Assembly: GCA_964526225.1 (NCBI GenBank)
Contig: CAZGLL010000009.1
Location: 1 to 57,567 of the forward strand
Direction of reading: 5' to 3'
Origin: DRYM01 sp964526225
GTDB lineage: Archaea > Thermoproteota > Thermoprotei_A > EX4484-217-1
Length of the DNA stretch: 57,567 bases
The notes beneath the pieces were generated by a model that was given only the letters and a program-made list of their open reading frames with translations, ran no database searches and was not told where the DNA came from. The translations under genes and the position numbers were made by a program. Below, in pieces: positions 34,094-42,761 of this stretch (position 1 is the first letter of the stretch; each line of letters starts with the position of its first letter).

Positions 34094-35269
34094 ATGGTTG
34101 ACTCTGTTAAGTTAGCTATTGAAATAGCTAAAGATCTAATAAGGACACCTAGTCTCTCAGGGGAGGAAAAGGAGGTAGCATATTACATAAGGGATACCTT
34201 AAGCAACCTAGGAGTAGACTCCCTTATAATAGATGAGTTAGGTAACGTTATAGCTAAAATTGAAGGCGTAGAAAATAAAGATCCTATAATTCTTGAGGGA
34301 CATATGGATCATGTAGAGCCTGGAAATAGAGATCTCTGGAAAGCTGATCCCTACTCTGGCAAAATCATAGACAATAAACTTTACGGTAGAGGAGCTGTTG
34401 ATATGAAATCCTCTCTCGCATCAATGATTTCCTCAATAACATTATTGCCTGATAAAATAGAGAGAACGGTGTATCTCGTGTTTGTTACACATGAGGAAAC
34501 AGCTGAAGGAGTAGCTTTCAAATATGCTTTAGAGAACACTATAAGAAGAAAGCCATACATTGTGATCCTAGGTGAAGCAACAAACCTAAACATACACGTA
34601 GGACATAGAGGTAGATGCCTCATAGAATATGTTGTTCAAGGAAAAACAGCGCATGCAAGTATGCCGCATTTAGGCTTAAACGCTTTAAGCGCTACATCAA
34701 AATCTATAGTTAGTATTCTCGAAGCTTTCGAGAAAACCAGGTCATATCATGAGAAACTTGGTTACTCAACACTAACACCTACGGTAATAGAATGTTCACC
34801 TAAAGTTACACCTCAAATACCTGATTACTGTAGAGTAATTTTTGACAGAAGAATTTTGCCTTACGAAACAGAGGACACAATATTGCGCATATTCCGGAAG
34901 GTGAAAGAACATATCGAACATGAAGGTTTTAAGATTAGAGTCTCTATTCTAACGGAAGAGCTTAGGTTTTGGACGGGGAAAATAGTTAAGGTGAAAGACT
35001 TTTTTAAATCATGGATCCTAGATGAGAAATGTATGTACGTTAGAAAAGCACTTAACACAATAAGAGCTCACATAAAATCCGGTGCAACAATAGGTTATTG
35101 GAAGTTCAGTACAGACGGAGTTTACTCTGCAGGCGAAAAAGGCTATGCAACAATAGGGTTTGGTCCTGGAAACGAAGATTTAGCTCACCAACCTAACGAA
35201 CATGTCCCCTTAAAGCATATTGAAAAAGCAGTACATGGTTATGCTAACTTGATCCTTACCTTTCAATAA
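34094..35269 (+). CDS. M20-family peptidase/deacylase (YgeY-like)
   Basis: The protein of about 391 residues has the M20 metal motifs: LEGHMDHVEPG near residue 69, GRGAVDMKSSLA near 98, the Glu-Glu of THEETAEG near 133, and a C-terminal FGPGNEDLAHQPNEHV near 360. The sequence layout resembles YgeY-type hydrolases rather than LysK or DapE. The natural substrate is unknown. The ATG at 34094 has a perfect GGAGGT 9 nt upstream, which lies inside the end of the DUF123 gene, so this start is preferred over the GTG at 34073. Confidence 0.85.
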   Translation: MVDSVKLAIEIAKDLIRTPSLSGEEKEVAYYIRDTLSNLGVDSLIIDELGNVIAKIEGVENKDPIILEGHMDHVEPGNRDLWKADPYSGKIIDNKLYGRGAVDMKSSLASMISSITLLPDKIERTVYLVFVTHEETAEGVAFKYALENTIRRKPYIVILGEATNLNIHVGHRGRCLIEYVVQGKTAHASMPHLGLNALSATSKSIVSILEAFEKTRSYHEKLGYSTLTPTVIECSPKVTPQIPDYCRVIFDRRILPYETEDTILRIFRKVKEHIEHEGFKIRVSILTEELRFWTGKIVKVKDFFKSWILDEKCMYVRKALNTIRAHIKSGATIGYWKFSTDGVYSAGEKGYATIGFGPGNEDLAHQPNEHVPLKHIEKAVHGYANLILTFQ

Positions 35270-35837
35270 TATCGTCTATTTCTACTCCAAAGTATGATTT
35301 AAGTATAGTGTAAACCCTATTCACAGGGAATCCGATAACATTATAGTAGTCTCCAATAATCCTTCTTATAAACAGCGATGCTAATCCCTGAATAGCATAT
35401 GCACCCGCCTTATCTAGAGGCTCTTCTGTGTTAGCATAAAATTCGATTTCCCTTCGCGAAAGCCTTTTAAATACCACTTTAGTTCTTACGCATTCACTAT
35501 ACTCTTTATTTCTCGTTTTCACGTATAATGCCGTTATGACTTCATGTACTTTTCCACTAAGTATTTCTAAGAACTCAATTACTTCACTTCTATTCCTAGG
35601 TTTTCCCAATATTTGGCCATTAATTGAAACTACGGTGTCCGCGGAAACAACTATTTCGTTTTCACCTATACTGTAATTTTTAACCTTGGATTTTGCCCGT
35701 AACAACGCTGTTAAACATGGGTCATTAGGTATTATAATATCTTCTTCGCCTACAGGCTTAACTATTTTGAATCTTAGCCTAAGTTTTCTTATGAGCTCTA
35801 TTCTCCTAGGGGATGATGTAATAAAGACTATCTTCAA
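35256..35837 (-). CDS. maf: Maf-like nucleoside triphosphate pyrophosphatase
   Basis: The protein of about 193 residues has the Maf signatures: SSPRRIELI near residue 6, the SADTVVSINGQILGKP block near 65, and the C-terminal DKAGAYAIQG segment near 140. Maf enzymes hydrolyse dTTP/UTP or modified nucleotides to monophosphates as house-cleaning. The TTG at 35837 aligns with the usual LKIVFITSSPRR start and is preceded by GGTGG; the ATG at 35849 adds four residues. It is divergent from thyX and convergent with the M20 gene, overlapping its 3' end by 14 bp. Confidence 0.9.
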   Translation of the reverse strand: MKIVFITSSPRRIELIRKLRLRFKIVKPVGEEDIIIPNDPCLTALLRAKSKVKNYSIGENEIVVSADTVVSINGQILGKPRNRSEVIEFLEILSGKVHEVITALYVKTRNKEYSECVRTKVVFKRLSRREIEFYANTEEPLDKAGAYAIQGLASLFIRRIIGDYYNVIGFPVNRVYTILKSYFGVEIDDIIER

Positions 35838-35931
35838 AAAACCACCCATTTACAAGCACATTGTTATTCTTTTCGCCATATAGCTTTAAACTTTAGCTTA
35901 GAGAAATATTGTATTGTGGTGTTGACACGTT

Positions 35932-36714
35932 ATGATATTCGTTAAGCTAGTAAGGTACACGCCAGATGGTGAAAGACTCGTTGCTGTTTCAGCTAAGCAA
36001 ACACTATCTAGGAAGTCCTTCACATATCAATGGGATAAAATGACTGATAATGAAGTTGAAGTTTGGATTAAGGAAACTCTTAGGAGAAACCATTTTTCAC
36101 CTTGGGAACACTCGGTATACACTTTTGTAATAGAAAACTGTAGTAGGGTATGTACCCATCAGCTTGTTAGACATAGGATAGCTAGCTATACACAACTTTC
36201 ACAAAGATTTGCTAAAGTGACCGAGGAATACTTTGATGTCGTTAAGCCCCCAAGGATAGCATCGAAGAAGGAGGCTGAGAAGATATTTGATAAGGCTGTT
36301 AAGAAAGCTTATGATGCCTACTTAAAACTCTTAGATATGGGAATTGCTCCTGAAGATGCACGCTATATTCTACCTCAAGGCGTAGTTACGAAAATCGTCG
36401 TAACTATGAATGCTAGAGAACTCCATCACTTCTTTGGATTAAGAATGTGTGTTAAAGCACAATGGGAGATAAGATATGTTGCTTGGAGAATGTGGCAAGA
36501 GGTTATGAAAGTTCACCCTTTACTCTTTAAATGGGCGGGTCCAAGATGTATTGTTGCTGAAAACATATCGAGAAAAGGAGAGCCCATATCTCTTAAAGAT
36601 GCTTTACTGGGTAAAGCTGAATTTACCATAGAAAGATGCCCGGAAAATATTCCACGGGAACAAATCCCCATATGCTTAAGAAACGCCGTTAAGATACTTG
36701 AAGAACTAAAATAG
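35932..36714 (+). CDS. thyX: FAD-dependent thymidylate synthase ThyX
   Basis: The 260-residue protein has the ThyX motif RHRIASYTQLSQRF near residues 79-92 (classical RHR-x7-S) and the FAD/dUMP-binding helix with MNARELHHFFGLRMCVKAQWEIR near 160-183. It makes dTMP from dUMP using FAD and a methylene C1 carrier. The C1 unit would come from SHMT at 25.9 kb, and dUMP from the dCTP deaminase/dUTPase pathway. Its 3' end overlaps the convergent acylphosphatase by 9 bp. Confidence 0.95.
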   Translation: MIFVKLVRYTPDGERLVAVSAKQTLSRKSFTYQWDKMTDNEVEVWIKETLRRNHFSPWEHSVYTFVIENCSRVCTHQLVRHRIASYTQLSQRFAKVTEEYFDVVKPPRIASKKEAEKIFDKAVKKAYDAYLKLLDMGIAPEDARYILPQGVVTKIVVTMNARELHHFFGLRMCVKAQWEIRYVAWRMWQEVMKVHPLLFKWAGPRCIVAENISRKGEPISLKDALLGKAEFTIERCPENIPREQIPICLRNAVKILEELK

Positions 36715-36984
36715 TATTGTGAACGTGGAGAACTCACCTTTAGGTTTCTCCCACCTTACATCTATTCTTTCAACTTTAGCTAATAACGGCCCTTTCCTAA
36801 GTTTCTCAATGAGCTCCTCTATACTTATTCTATCTCCTTCAACAACTACTTCTACAGAGCCATCACTTAAATTCCTAACATAACCTTTCAGCCCAAGCCT
36901 TCTAGCGTGGCGCTCAGTAAAGAAACGGTAACCTACACCTTGAACCCTACCATAAACCCTAATATATGCTCTAGCTTCATCCAA
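36706..36984 (-). CDS. acyP: Acylphosphatase
   Basis: The 92-residue protein has the acylphosphatase signature: VYGRVQGVGYRFFTERHA near residues 9-26 with the catalytic Arg, then KGYVRNLSDGSVEVVVEG near residues 34-50 with the catalytic Asn. It hydrolyses acyl phosphates such as carbamoyl phosphate and 1,3-bisphosphoglycerate. It overlaps thyX at the 3' ends. A C/D sRNA and the GC island lie upstream. Confidence 0.93.
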   Translation of the reverse strand: MDEARAYIRVYGRVQGVGYRFFTERHARRLGLKGYVRNLSDGSVEVVVEGDRISIEELIEKLRKGPLLAKVERIDVRWEKPKGEFSTFTILF

Positions 36985-37012
36985 TAATAAACCACCTATA
37001 ATTTTTAATAAT

Positions 37013-37078
37013 GCTCCTCAGCGTTTGCACCCTTCGTCATTAGCTATTTCCTCACGAAGGGCGCGTTCGTCATCGGAG
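37013..37078 (-). ncRNA. C/D box sRNA (2'-O-methylation guide)
   Basis: On the minus strand: C = ATGACGA (37067-37073), a guide (37056-37066), D'-like GTGA (37052-37055), C' = ATGACGA (37034-37040), a 12-nt guide (37022-37033), and D = CTGA (37018-37021). The C and C' copies are identical and spacing is normal. The guides would pair with GAAGGGCGCGT and CGTTTGCACCCT, targets not assigned. It follows the T-tract of the large RNA on the same strand, so the two may be processed from one transcript or have separate promoters. Confidence 0.65.
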
Positions 37079-37107
37079 CACACATGTTAAAAAGAAGAAG
37101 TAGGCGG

Positions 37108-37592
37108 CTAAAAAAGATTTATTTGAAACCTCGGTGCCGGAGGAATCCACATTTTCAAGTTTCTTCGGCGTCCCAACTGGGACCTCATCGGTGAGCGGTC
37201 TAGGCCGGCCCAGCTCTCTCATCCACATTTAAATGTCGAGAGGGGCGCGAGGGGACTCTTTCATCCCGCCTAGCATAGTGTGCCGTTTGTCCCTAGAGGG
37301 TATTTGTGGTGGAATAGTGTTTTCTCTAGGGACTTCCACCCCACCTAGAGGGTTCACCTTCACGGTTCATCCCGTAGGGTCATGGGTGGCTGTCGAGCCC
37401 AACGGCACGGGGCTCCCATTTACGTTCAACCCTGTGGGGCTTGGAGCAAAGCTCCCATAACCCCGTAGGCAGCCTAACCCTTATCGAATCATACTAAACT
37501 AACCCAATAAAGGTTTCTGCCTCGGCGACCGCCTCCCCTTCATCGATCCCTTCTACCGGGTGACTTAGGGGAGTGTGAGAGCCGGGGCTGTT
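37108..37592 (-). ncRNA. Large GC-rich structured RNA, unidentified, with predicted pseudoknot
   Basis: About 485 nt of GC-rich sequence lies in AT-rich DNA and holds no credible gene. On the minus strand a TATA-like TTTAAAA (37615-37622) is about 25 nt upstream, and T6 lies at the 3' end (37110-37115). Perfect or near-perfect helices include 37533-37539/37567-37573, 37520-37526/37581-37587 (one C-A on this strand), 37395-37400/37410-37415, 37443-37447/37451-37455 and 37170-37174/37179-37183. Two perfect stems interleave: 37289-37298 with 37324-37333 and 37308-37314 with 37334-37340. I found no RNase P or SRP signature. The strand is inferred from flanking signals. Confidence 0.6.
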
Positions 37593-37614
37593 TATGATTA
37601 ATATCTACTTTGGG

Positions 37615-37622
37615 TTTTAAAT
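37615..37622 (-). promoter_or_regulatory. TATA-like box upstream of the large structured RNA
   Basis: The minus strand reads ATTTAAAA here (37622-37615), preceded by GAAAC as a BRE-like context. It is 3 nt from the end of the macro-domain gene on the same strand. The expected transcript start is near 37592, right where GC-rich sequence starts. Confidence 0.5.
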
Positions 37623-37625
37623 GTT

Positions 37626-38150
37626 TCATTTAATCATAGATTTTAGTACATTTAAGAATTCATTATAAGCTTCTCTACTACGTATGACTATGAGTATTCT
37701 ACGAACACTTCTTAGCTTTTTAGAATAATCCTTAATGGCTTTAAACATTGACTTAGCAGCTTCACTATATTTTAAACCCCCTACACCTGTTCCCATGCTT
37801 GGAAAAGCAATTTCCTTCACGCCTAGCCTTTCTGCTTCACTTAGAGCTGCAATGACAGCTTTCTCGACGTTTCTTACAGATGATCTAGAGCCCGGATAGG
37901 GAACTGTGGGGGCATGAATAACGTATTTTGCCTTAAGCTTTCCAGCTGATGTTGAAATAGCTTTTCCTATAGGTACTGGAGCTTTACTTTTAGCTTCCCT
38001 CTCTATTTCAGTTCCTCCCTTAATCTTAATTGCTTTAGCTACACCTCCTCCCATAATCATTAATGTATTTGCCGGATTAACAATAGCTTCAACATCTATT
38101 TCGGTTATGTCACCTATTACGAGCTTTATCTCCAAATTACCAATTTTCAT
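37626..38150 (-). CDS. Macro-domain (ADP-ribose-binding) protein
   Basis: The 174-residue single macro domain has the binding motifs IVNPANTLMIMGGGVAKAI near residue 23, VIHAPTVPYPG near 75, and the glycine-rich IAFPSMGTGVGGL near 116. It probably removes or binds ADP-ribose, or hydrolyses ADP-ribose 1''-phosphate. It is separated from the GC island by a few bases on the same strand. No ADP-ribosyltransferase or toxin is nearby. Confidence 0.9.
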   Translation of the reverse strand: MKIGNLEIKLVIGDITEIDVEAIVNPANTLMIMGGGVAKAIKIKGGTEIEREAKSKAPVPIGKAISTSAGKLKAKYVIHAPTVPYPGSRSSVRNVEKAVIAALSEAERLGVKEIAFPSMGTGVGGLKYSEAAKSMFKAIKDYSKKLRSVRRILIVIRSREAYNEFLNVLKSMIK

Positions 38151-38189
38151 ATTCGATCTACCCTAAATTGTTAAATATTATAGCTAGTA

Positions 38190-38200
38190 TTTTAAATAAT
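38190..38200 (+). promoter_or_regulatory. TATA-like element of the small membrane protein gene
   Basis: The sequence ATTTTAAATAAT lies about 30 nt upstream of the ATG at 38228. It is inside the longer reading frame that starts with TTG at 38168, so it argues for the ATG start. GGTGAAG just before the ATG is a possible ribosome-binding site. Confidence 0.45.
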
Positions 38201-38227
38201 ACAGTATCTATTAGGGTGAAGCGTAAT

Positions 38228-38524
38228 ATGCAGGAATCAGCGACAATACTTCAATATGTAGTTGAAGGACTCTTAATGCTCTATAACTGGCTAGTTTATA
38301 TAGTAAAGTATACGTTAGAGGTTACAGTATTTAAAGAAAATCCGAATCTAGCGCAAAAATACGCTGATGCTGTAGGTATTCTTTCTTCGATAACGGCAAT
38401 ATATTTGATTCTTATATTCTTCGAAACAGCGAAGAAGGTACTTAAGATAGTACTTGTTTTAGGATGGGGATTATTAATATTAGCTATAGTTTTAGGCTGC
38501 ATCCATTCGATGTCGCCGGAATAG
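38228..38524 (+). CDS. Two- to three-helix membrane protein, unknown
   Basis: The product from the ATG at 38228 is about 98 residues, with hydrophobic helices near 12-30, 50-65 and 70-92. I do not recognise a family. A TATA-like element and GGTGAAG precede the ATG; the upstream TTG at 38168 would place the promoter within the coding region. The 3' end is 21 bp from the convergent radical SAM gene. Function cannot be inferred. Confidence 0.6.
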   Translation: MQESATILQYVVEGLLMLYNWLVYIVKYTLEVTVFKENPNLAQKYADAVGILSSITAIYLILIFFETAKKVLKIVLVLGWGLLILAIVLGCIHSMSPE

Positions 38525-38545
38525 ATATGCTCGAAAAAATAGTTA

Positions 38546-39703
38546 TTAATAGTAGTTTCCTAGAAGCCAAACATTACCTAAATATACTTCTTTAAGACCA
38601 ATTTCATTCCTAAGAACCTTATATGCTTCATATGCGTGACGACGGCTCGTAGGCGGTAAATCTGAAAGTAAATGTTGGGGGCTGAATGCCAGGAGAACAA
38701 CTGGTATTTTAGGATTTAAAGAAGCAATATATTCACCAATTCTTCTAACCTCATTTATGTCAACATATCCTGGAACAAGCAATATTGAAACTACGAGCAA
38801 TGGAGGCTCCGGGCGTTCCTCAAACATTTTCGCTACTAACTTAACATTTTCCCTAACCCTTCTCGAAGCATCGACACCTACTAAAGCTTTATAAACTTCC
38901 GGCGTCCATGCTTTAAAATCTATTTTAACTATTCCTCCACTTTCCATACTTACCTTAGCCATTTCCCTCATGAGCGAGGGGTTTTCAAAACCATTCGTTT
39001 CCCAACATATCCTCTTAATCACATTTCTTTCCCTAGATGATTTCATAAGCTTTCTTGAAAAAGCAAGTGCATGAACAATAAAAGGACCCGGATCCCCTCC
39101 GAAAAAACAAACACAAGAAACTTCAGGTTTCATAGCCTCGTCCAGAAGCTCATCAATGCTCATTAAAGGTTTACCTCTTACGCTCATTGGCTTATGGTCA
39201 TAATTTTGGCAGAATAAGCAATCAAAGTTGCATCCACCGTAAAACACCGCTAAATTCGAATACCCATATTCTATACCCTTTGTTTTCGTGTACTTAGGGT
39301 ATCCTCTTGAAGTATTAGCTGGACAAACAGGTCCGGCAACACAATTTGTAGGATGCGGGTCGAGATAGTATAGGCCTACAGCCATAGACCAATCATTGGT
39401 TATAGGCATTAATCTACCATTCCTGTTAACTACTATTCCGCAAAATCCTCTTTCACTATTACCTAGCGAACATTCATTTCCGCAGAATTTACATTTCAAA
39501 CCATTCAGAGTTTTGGGAGGTTGCTTTGGAAGCCCTACTCTCTCCCTAAATCTATGATGGCTTTTTAACGCTATTTCTAAAGCTTTTTCACCATATTTTC
39601 TAAGACAGGAAACGCATACTCCCAAGTAGGAACTTATAGTCACACTTTCCTTTTCACAAATTCTACATTTACCGCCATATTTGTACTTGAAAAACACCCT
39701 CAT
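38546..39703 (-). CDS. PflA-like radical SAM protein with extra Cys motifs
   Basis: The 385-residue protein has a radical SAM core with GGCNFDCLFCQN near residues 157-168, and two N-terminal CxxC pairs (CRICE and CVSC) followed by CKFCGNECSLG near 71. These could form zinc or extra cluster sites. The family resembles the archaeal pyruvate-formate-lyase activating enzyme homologues and the AmmeMemoRadiSam group. The reaction is unknown. It is the gene after the sugar ABC operon on the same strand, only 4 bp from the ATPase gene, but the link may be accidental. Confidence 0.8.
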   Translation of the reverse strand: MRVFFKYKYGGKCRICEKESVTISSYLGVCVSCLRKYGEKALEIALKSHHRFRERVGLPKQPPKTLNGLKCKFCGNECSLGNSERGFCGIVVNRNGRLMPITNDWSMAVGLYYLDPHPTNCVAGPVCPANTSRGYPKYTKTKGIEYGYSNLAVFYGGCNFDCLFCQNYDHKPMSVRGKPLMSIDELLDEAMKPEVSCVCFFGGDPGPFIVHALAFSRKLMKSSRERNVIKRICWETNGFENPSLMREMAKVSMESGGIVKIDFKAWTPEVYKALVGVDASRRVRENVKLVAKMFEERPEPPLLVVSILLVPGYVDINEVRRIGEYIASLNPKIPVVLLAFSPQHLLSDLPPTSRRHAYEAYKVLRNEIGLKEVYLGNVWLLGNYY

Positions 39704-39707
39704 AATA

Positions 39708-40796
39708 TCATACTAGAACCGAAAGTCCTGATTTTTTATCAAAGAAGTGTAGTCTTTTCTGATCAAATACCAACCATATTTTCTGTCCCGGCTCCAAGTT
39801 TAGATCGGGACTTGCAAGTATTTTCACTACGGCACTACCTATCTTTACGTTTACAACAACATCTCTACCTAAAGGCTCAACAACGTAAACCAGTCCTTCG
39901 ATAGAGTTTGGCTGTTCATTTAGAAATATTTTTACGTGTTCAGGCCTAAATCCCATAACCACCTCTGATGCTTTAGAAGCTATTATTTCCCCTATTTCCT
40001 TATTAAGCTCTATCGTAAATTCTCCACTATCAAAGAAGAATCTTCCATCCTTAGAATAAACTGTTCCGTCGATAAAGTTCATTGGTGGGTTTCCTATAAA
40101 ACCTGCTACAAAAATGTTTGCTGGTTTATTGTAGAGTTCCTCCGGTTCAGCATATTGTTGTAAACGTCCAGCGTTCATAACAGCTATTCTATCAGCCATA
40201 GACATTGCTTCAACTTGATCATGAGTAACGTAAATCGTCGTTATTTTAAGTTCTTTTTGAAGCCTCTTTAGTTCAGCTCTCATGAGAATTCTAAGTTTAG
40301 CATCCAAATTACTTAATGGTTCATCTAAAAGTAGAACGTCAGGTTCTTTAGCGAGAGCTCTACCTAAAGCAACTCTTTGTTGCTGACCGCCACTGAGTTG
40401 TGCTGGCTTTCTATTTAGAAGATTATCTATTCTGAGGAGCTTAGCTATTTCTCTAACTTTCTTATCTATTTCGTTCTTAGGTACTTTCTTAAGCTTAAGA
40501 GGAAAGGCTATGTTATCGTAAACTGTCATATGAGGGTAAAGAGCGTAGCTTTGGAAAACCATTCCTATGTTTCTATCTTTAGGCGGCAAGAATGTTACAT
40601 CTACATCGTCAAAATATATTCTACCCTTAGTTGGTCTATATATTCCCGCAATCATAAGTAATGTTGTTGTTTTTCCACATCCTGAAGGACCAAGTAATGC
40701 TACAAATTCACCGTCTCTAACTTCAAGGTTTAAATCACTTACTGCAACTACTTTTCCAAAAACTTTAGTTATGTTCTCTAATGTTACTTTAACCAT
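39708..40796 (-). CDS. Sugar ABC transporter ATPase (MalK/UgpC type)
   Basis: The 362-residue protein has Walker A GPSGCGKTT near residue 36, signature LSGGQQQR near 133, Walker B LLLDEPLSNLD near 152, and the His switch THDQVEAM near 190, then a C-terminal TOBE/OB region (residues 240-362). It would energise uptake by the two permeases upstream. The ATG at 40796 is preceded by GAGGTG, which lies in the end of the permease gene; the upstream frame to 40826 is less likely. It is the fourth gene of the operon. Confidence 0.92.
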   Translation of the reverse strand: MVKVTLENITKVFGKVVAVSDLNLEVRDGEFVALLGPSGCGKTTTLLMIAGIYRPTKGRIYFDDVDVTFLPPKDRNIGMVFQSYALYPHMTVYDNIAFPLKLKKVPKNEIDKKVREIAKLLRIDNLLNRKPAQLSGGQQQRVALGRALAKEPDVLLLDEPLSNLDAKLRILMRAELKRLQKELKITTIYVTHDQVEAMSMADRIAVMNAGRLQQYAEPEELYNKPANIFVAGFIGNPPMNFIDGTVYSKDGRFFFDSGEFTIELNKEIGEIIASKASEVVMGFRPEHVKIFLNEQPNSIEGLVYVVEPLGRDVVVNVKIGSAVVKILASPDLNLEPGQKIWLVFDQKRLHFFDKKSGLSVLV

Positions 40797-40803
40797 CCAT
40801 TTA

Positions 40804-41697
40804 TCACCTCTTAATTCCTCCAACATATATTCTTAAGAGCAACTTCTGCGATGTACTGAAGAATATGAGTGTTGGTATAGTGAAGAATAAACCTAGCGCT
40901 GACAGTAGTCCCCAGTCTATGAATTTGTACTCACCTATCATATGATATATTAGTACCGGTAGGGTATAATATGCTTCGTTTTTAACATACGTGAAGACGA
41001 GGATGAACTCTGACCAACCCGATAGGAAAGAGAATATCGATATCGCCCCTATTCCCGGAAGAACTTGAGGTAGGATAACGCTTCTCCAAGCCCTCCACCT
41101 ACTACATCCATCAACCAGAGCTGCCCATTCTATATCCCAAGGTATTGCGTCGAAAAATCCTTTAATAATCCATGTTGCCATAGGTATTTCTAATCCCGCC
41201 TTAATTAGCATTATTCCGACGAGGGTCATGAACCCTTTACCGTAGAGTCCGAGTTTGTTTAAGATAACGAATAATGCTATTAGAAGTATTATGCTTGGAA
41301 ATGCGTGAAGAGCTATTATGAACTCCATTAGTGGCGTTCTACCCTTAAACTCCATTCTTGAAAGAGCGTATCCTCCGAGAACACTTACGAAAACAACTAA
41401 TCCAGAAACACCTAACGCTAAGGCTAAAGTATTGAATGTTATAGGCCATATATTAGGGTACTCTTTAAGACCCATTTTAAGTGGTGCCCAAAGGAATCTC
41501 CAGTTATTGAGTGTTAGACCTGCTGGAACAATTCCCATAATTACTTTGCTACTGAAGCTTTGCATGAAAAGCCAAAGTAACATTGTCCATATGGGGATGA
41601 GTGGGATTACAGCAATTAACACTACAGCTATATACTTTGCTATAGTCCATAATAGTGCTCTAGATCTACTGTACTTAACGATCTTTTTCCGAGCCAT
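40804..41697 (-). CDS. Sugar ABC transporter permease, MalG type
   Basis: The 297-residue permease has six predicted helices and the EAA loop in the C-terminal half (WAALVDGCSRWRAWRSVILPQVLPG near residues 200-224). The partner is the MalF-type protein encoded upstream. The start follows GAGGTG in the preceding gene, with a 5-bp gap. The stop overlaps the ribosome-binding region of the ATPase gene. Confidence 0.9.
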   Translation of the reverse strand: MARKKIVKYSRSRALLWTIAKYIAVVLIAVIPLIPIWTMLLWLFMQSFSSKVIMGIVPAGLTLNNWRFLWAPLKMGLKEYPNIWPITFNTLALALGVSGLVVFVSVLGGYALSRMEFKGRTPLMEFIIALHAFPSIILLIALFVILNKLGLYGKGFMTLVGIMLIKAGLEIPMATWIIKGFFDAIPWDIEWAALVDGCSRWRAWRSVILPQVLPGIGAISIFSFLSGWSEFILVFTYVKNEAYYTLPVLIYHMIGEYKFIDWGLLSALGLFFTIPTLIFFSTSQKLLLRIYVGGIKR

Positions 41698-41702
41698 GCG
41701 CT

Positions 41703-42710
41703 TTACACCTCTATTCTCGAAGGTGCCATTAGCTTCTTAAAGCCGAAAATCCTGAAGTAAACATATATTAACATGATTCCTATGACTACAAGTACTAGCG
41801 ATATTGCTGAAGCATAACCGTAAGCATATTCTGAAAAAGCCTTAGAATAGGAATAGAGAGACCATACCATAACACCAGCTGCCTTAGCTATTCCAGCATA
41901 ACCCCCGCCTCCACCAGCACCCCAAATCATGAGTATATATTCATATGATGCTAATAGGCTAAGTGTTTGCCAAGATATTACGAAAAGCATAGGCCACTTA
42001 AGTAAAGGTATTATGATGTTTCTAGCTACTTGGAAATCCGAAGCTCCATCAACAAGAGCCGCATTTATGAGGTCAGGGGGAATTGACTTTATAGCTGCTG
42101 TGTAAACTATCATACCGAAGCTTGCACCAACATAACCGTTAACTATGATCATAAGTATTTGCGAATAAGGTTTATCGAGAAGCCAACTATGGGGAAGCAT
42201 TGATTCAGACACTCCAACAAACATGAGCAATTTGTTTAACATACCATAATCCGGATCTATAAACCAATTCCATAGGAGCGCATATATTATACCTGGCATT
42301 ATCCTAGGTATAAGCCATGAAACTCTTAGAAACATGGAAACAAACTCGTTTTTCACAAAATAAGCAATAGATATTGAGAGGAATAGTGCGTAAAAAGCGT
42401 TTATGGATAGAACACTTACAACATATATAACGGTTATTTTAACTACCTCACTTATGTAAGGATCTCCTCCAAAGAATATCTTTCTAAAATTATCAAGTGT
42501 AATATGTACTTCAGGCGTGAAGAAATCTCTTATGAAAGCTAGAAAATTCTTTATTGAAAGATCTGTAAAGCCTAAATATACAGTCAAAATTACAGGAGCT
42601 ATCCACGAGAGAAAGATCATAGCAAGCATTGGAGCTAAAAATAGCCATGGCAATACTTTCCTAGCTAACTTAGCTCTACCGTAAGTGCAAACCTCACTTT
42701 TCGAGGTCAT
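41703..42710 (-). CDS. Sugar ABC transporter permease, MalF type
   Basis: The 335-residue permease has six to seven helices and the EAA loop NAALVDGASDFQVARNIIIPLLKWP near residues 215-240. It forms the channel with the MalG-type protein. It sits between the binding-protein gene and MalG gene in the usual order SBP-MalF-MalG-MalK. The substrate is probably an oligosaccharide, but this cannot be read from the sequence. Confidence 0.9.
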   Translation of the reverse strand: MTSKSEVCTYGRAKLARKVLPWLFLAPMLAMIFLSWIAPVILTVYLGFTDLSIKNFLAFIRDFFTPEVHITLDNFRKIFFGGDPYISEVVKITVIYVVSVLSINAFYALFLSISIAYFVKNEFVSMFLRVSWLIPRIMPGIIYALLWNWFIDPDYGMLNKLLMFVGVSESMLPHSWLLDKPYSQILMIIVNGYVGASFGMIVYTAAIKSIPPDLINAALVDGASDFQVARNIIIPLLKWPMLFVISWQTLSLLASYEYILMIWGAGGGGGYAGIAKAAGVMVWSLYSYSKAFSEYAYGYASAISLVLVVIGIMLIYVYFRIFGFKKLMAPSRIEV

Positions 42711-42761
42711 AACATGTTCACCATTGAATATTTAGAAAAAAAGGTTTTGAACTCAAGGATT

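Noticed and set aside
37233..37460. 75-codon frame in the GC island
   Set aside because: Composition is dominated by structured RNA; no start signal, no family, and no codon pattern like the neighbours.
37108..37592. GC island as RNase P RNA or SRP RNA
   Set aside because: I looked for the conserved GAGGAAAGUCC and ACAGAA...GGCUUA of RNase P and the GGAAGG...AGCAG of SRP on both strands and did not find them. A covariance search could still overturn this.
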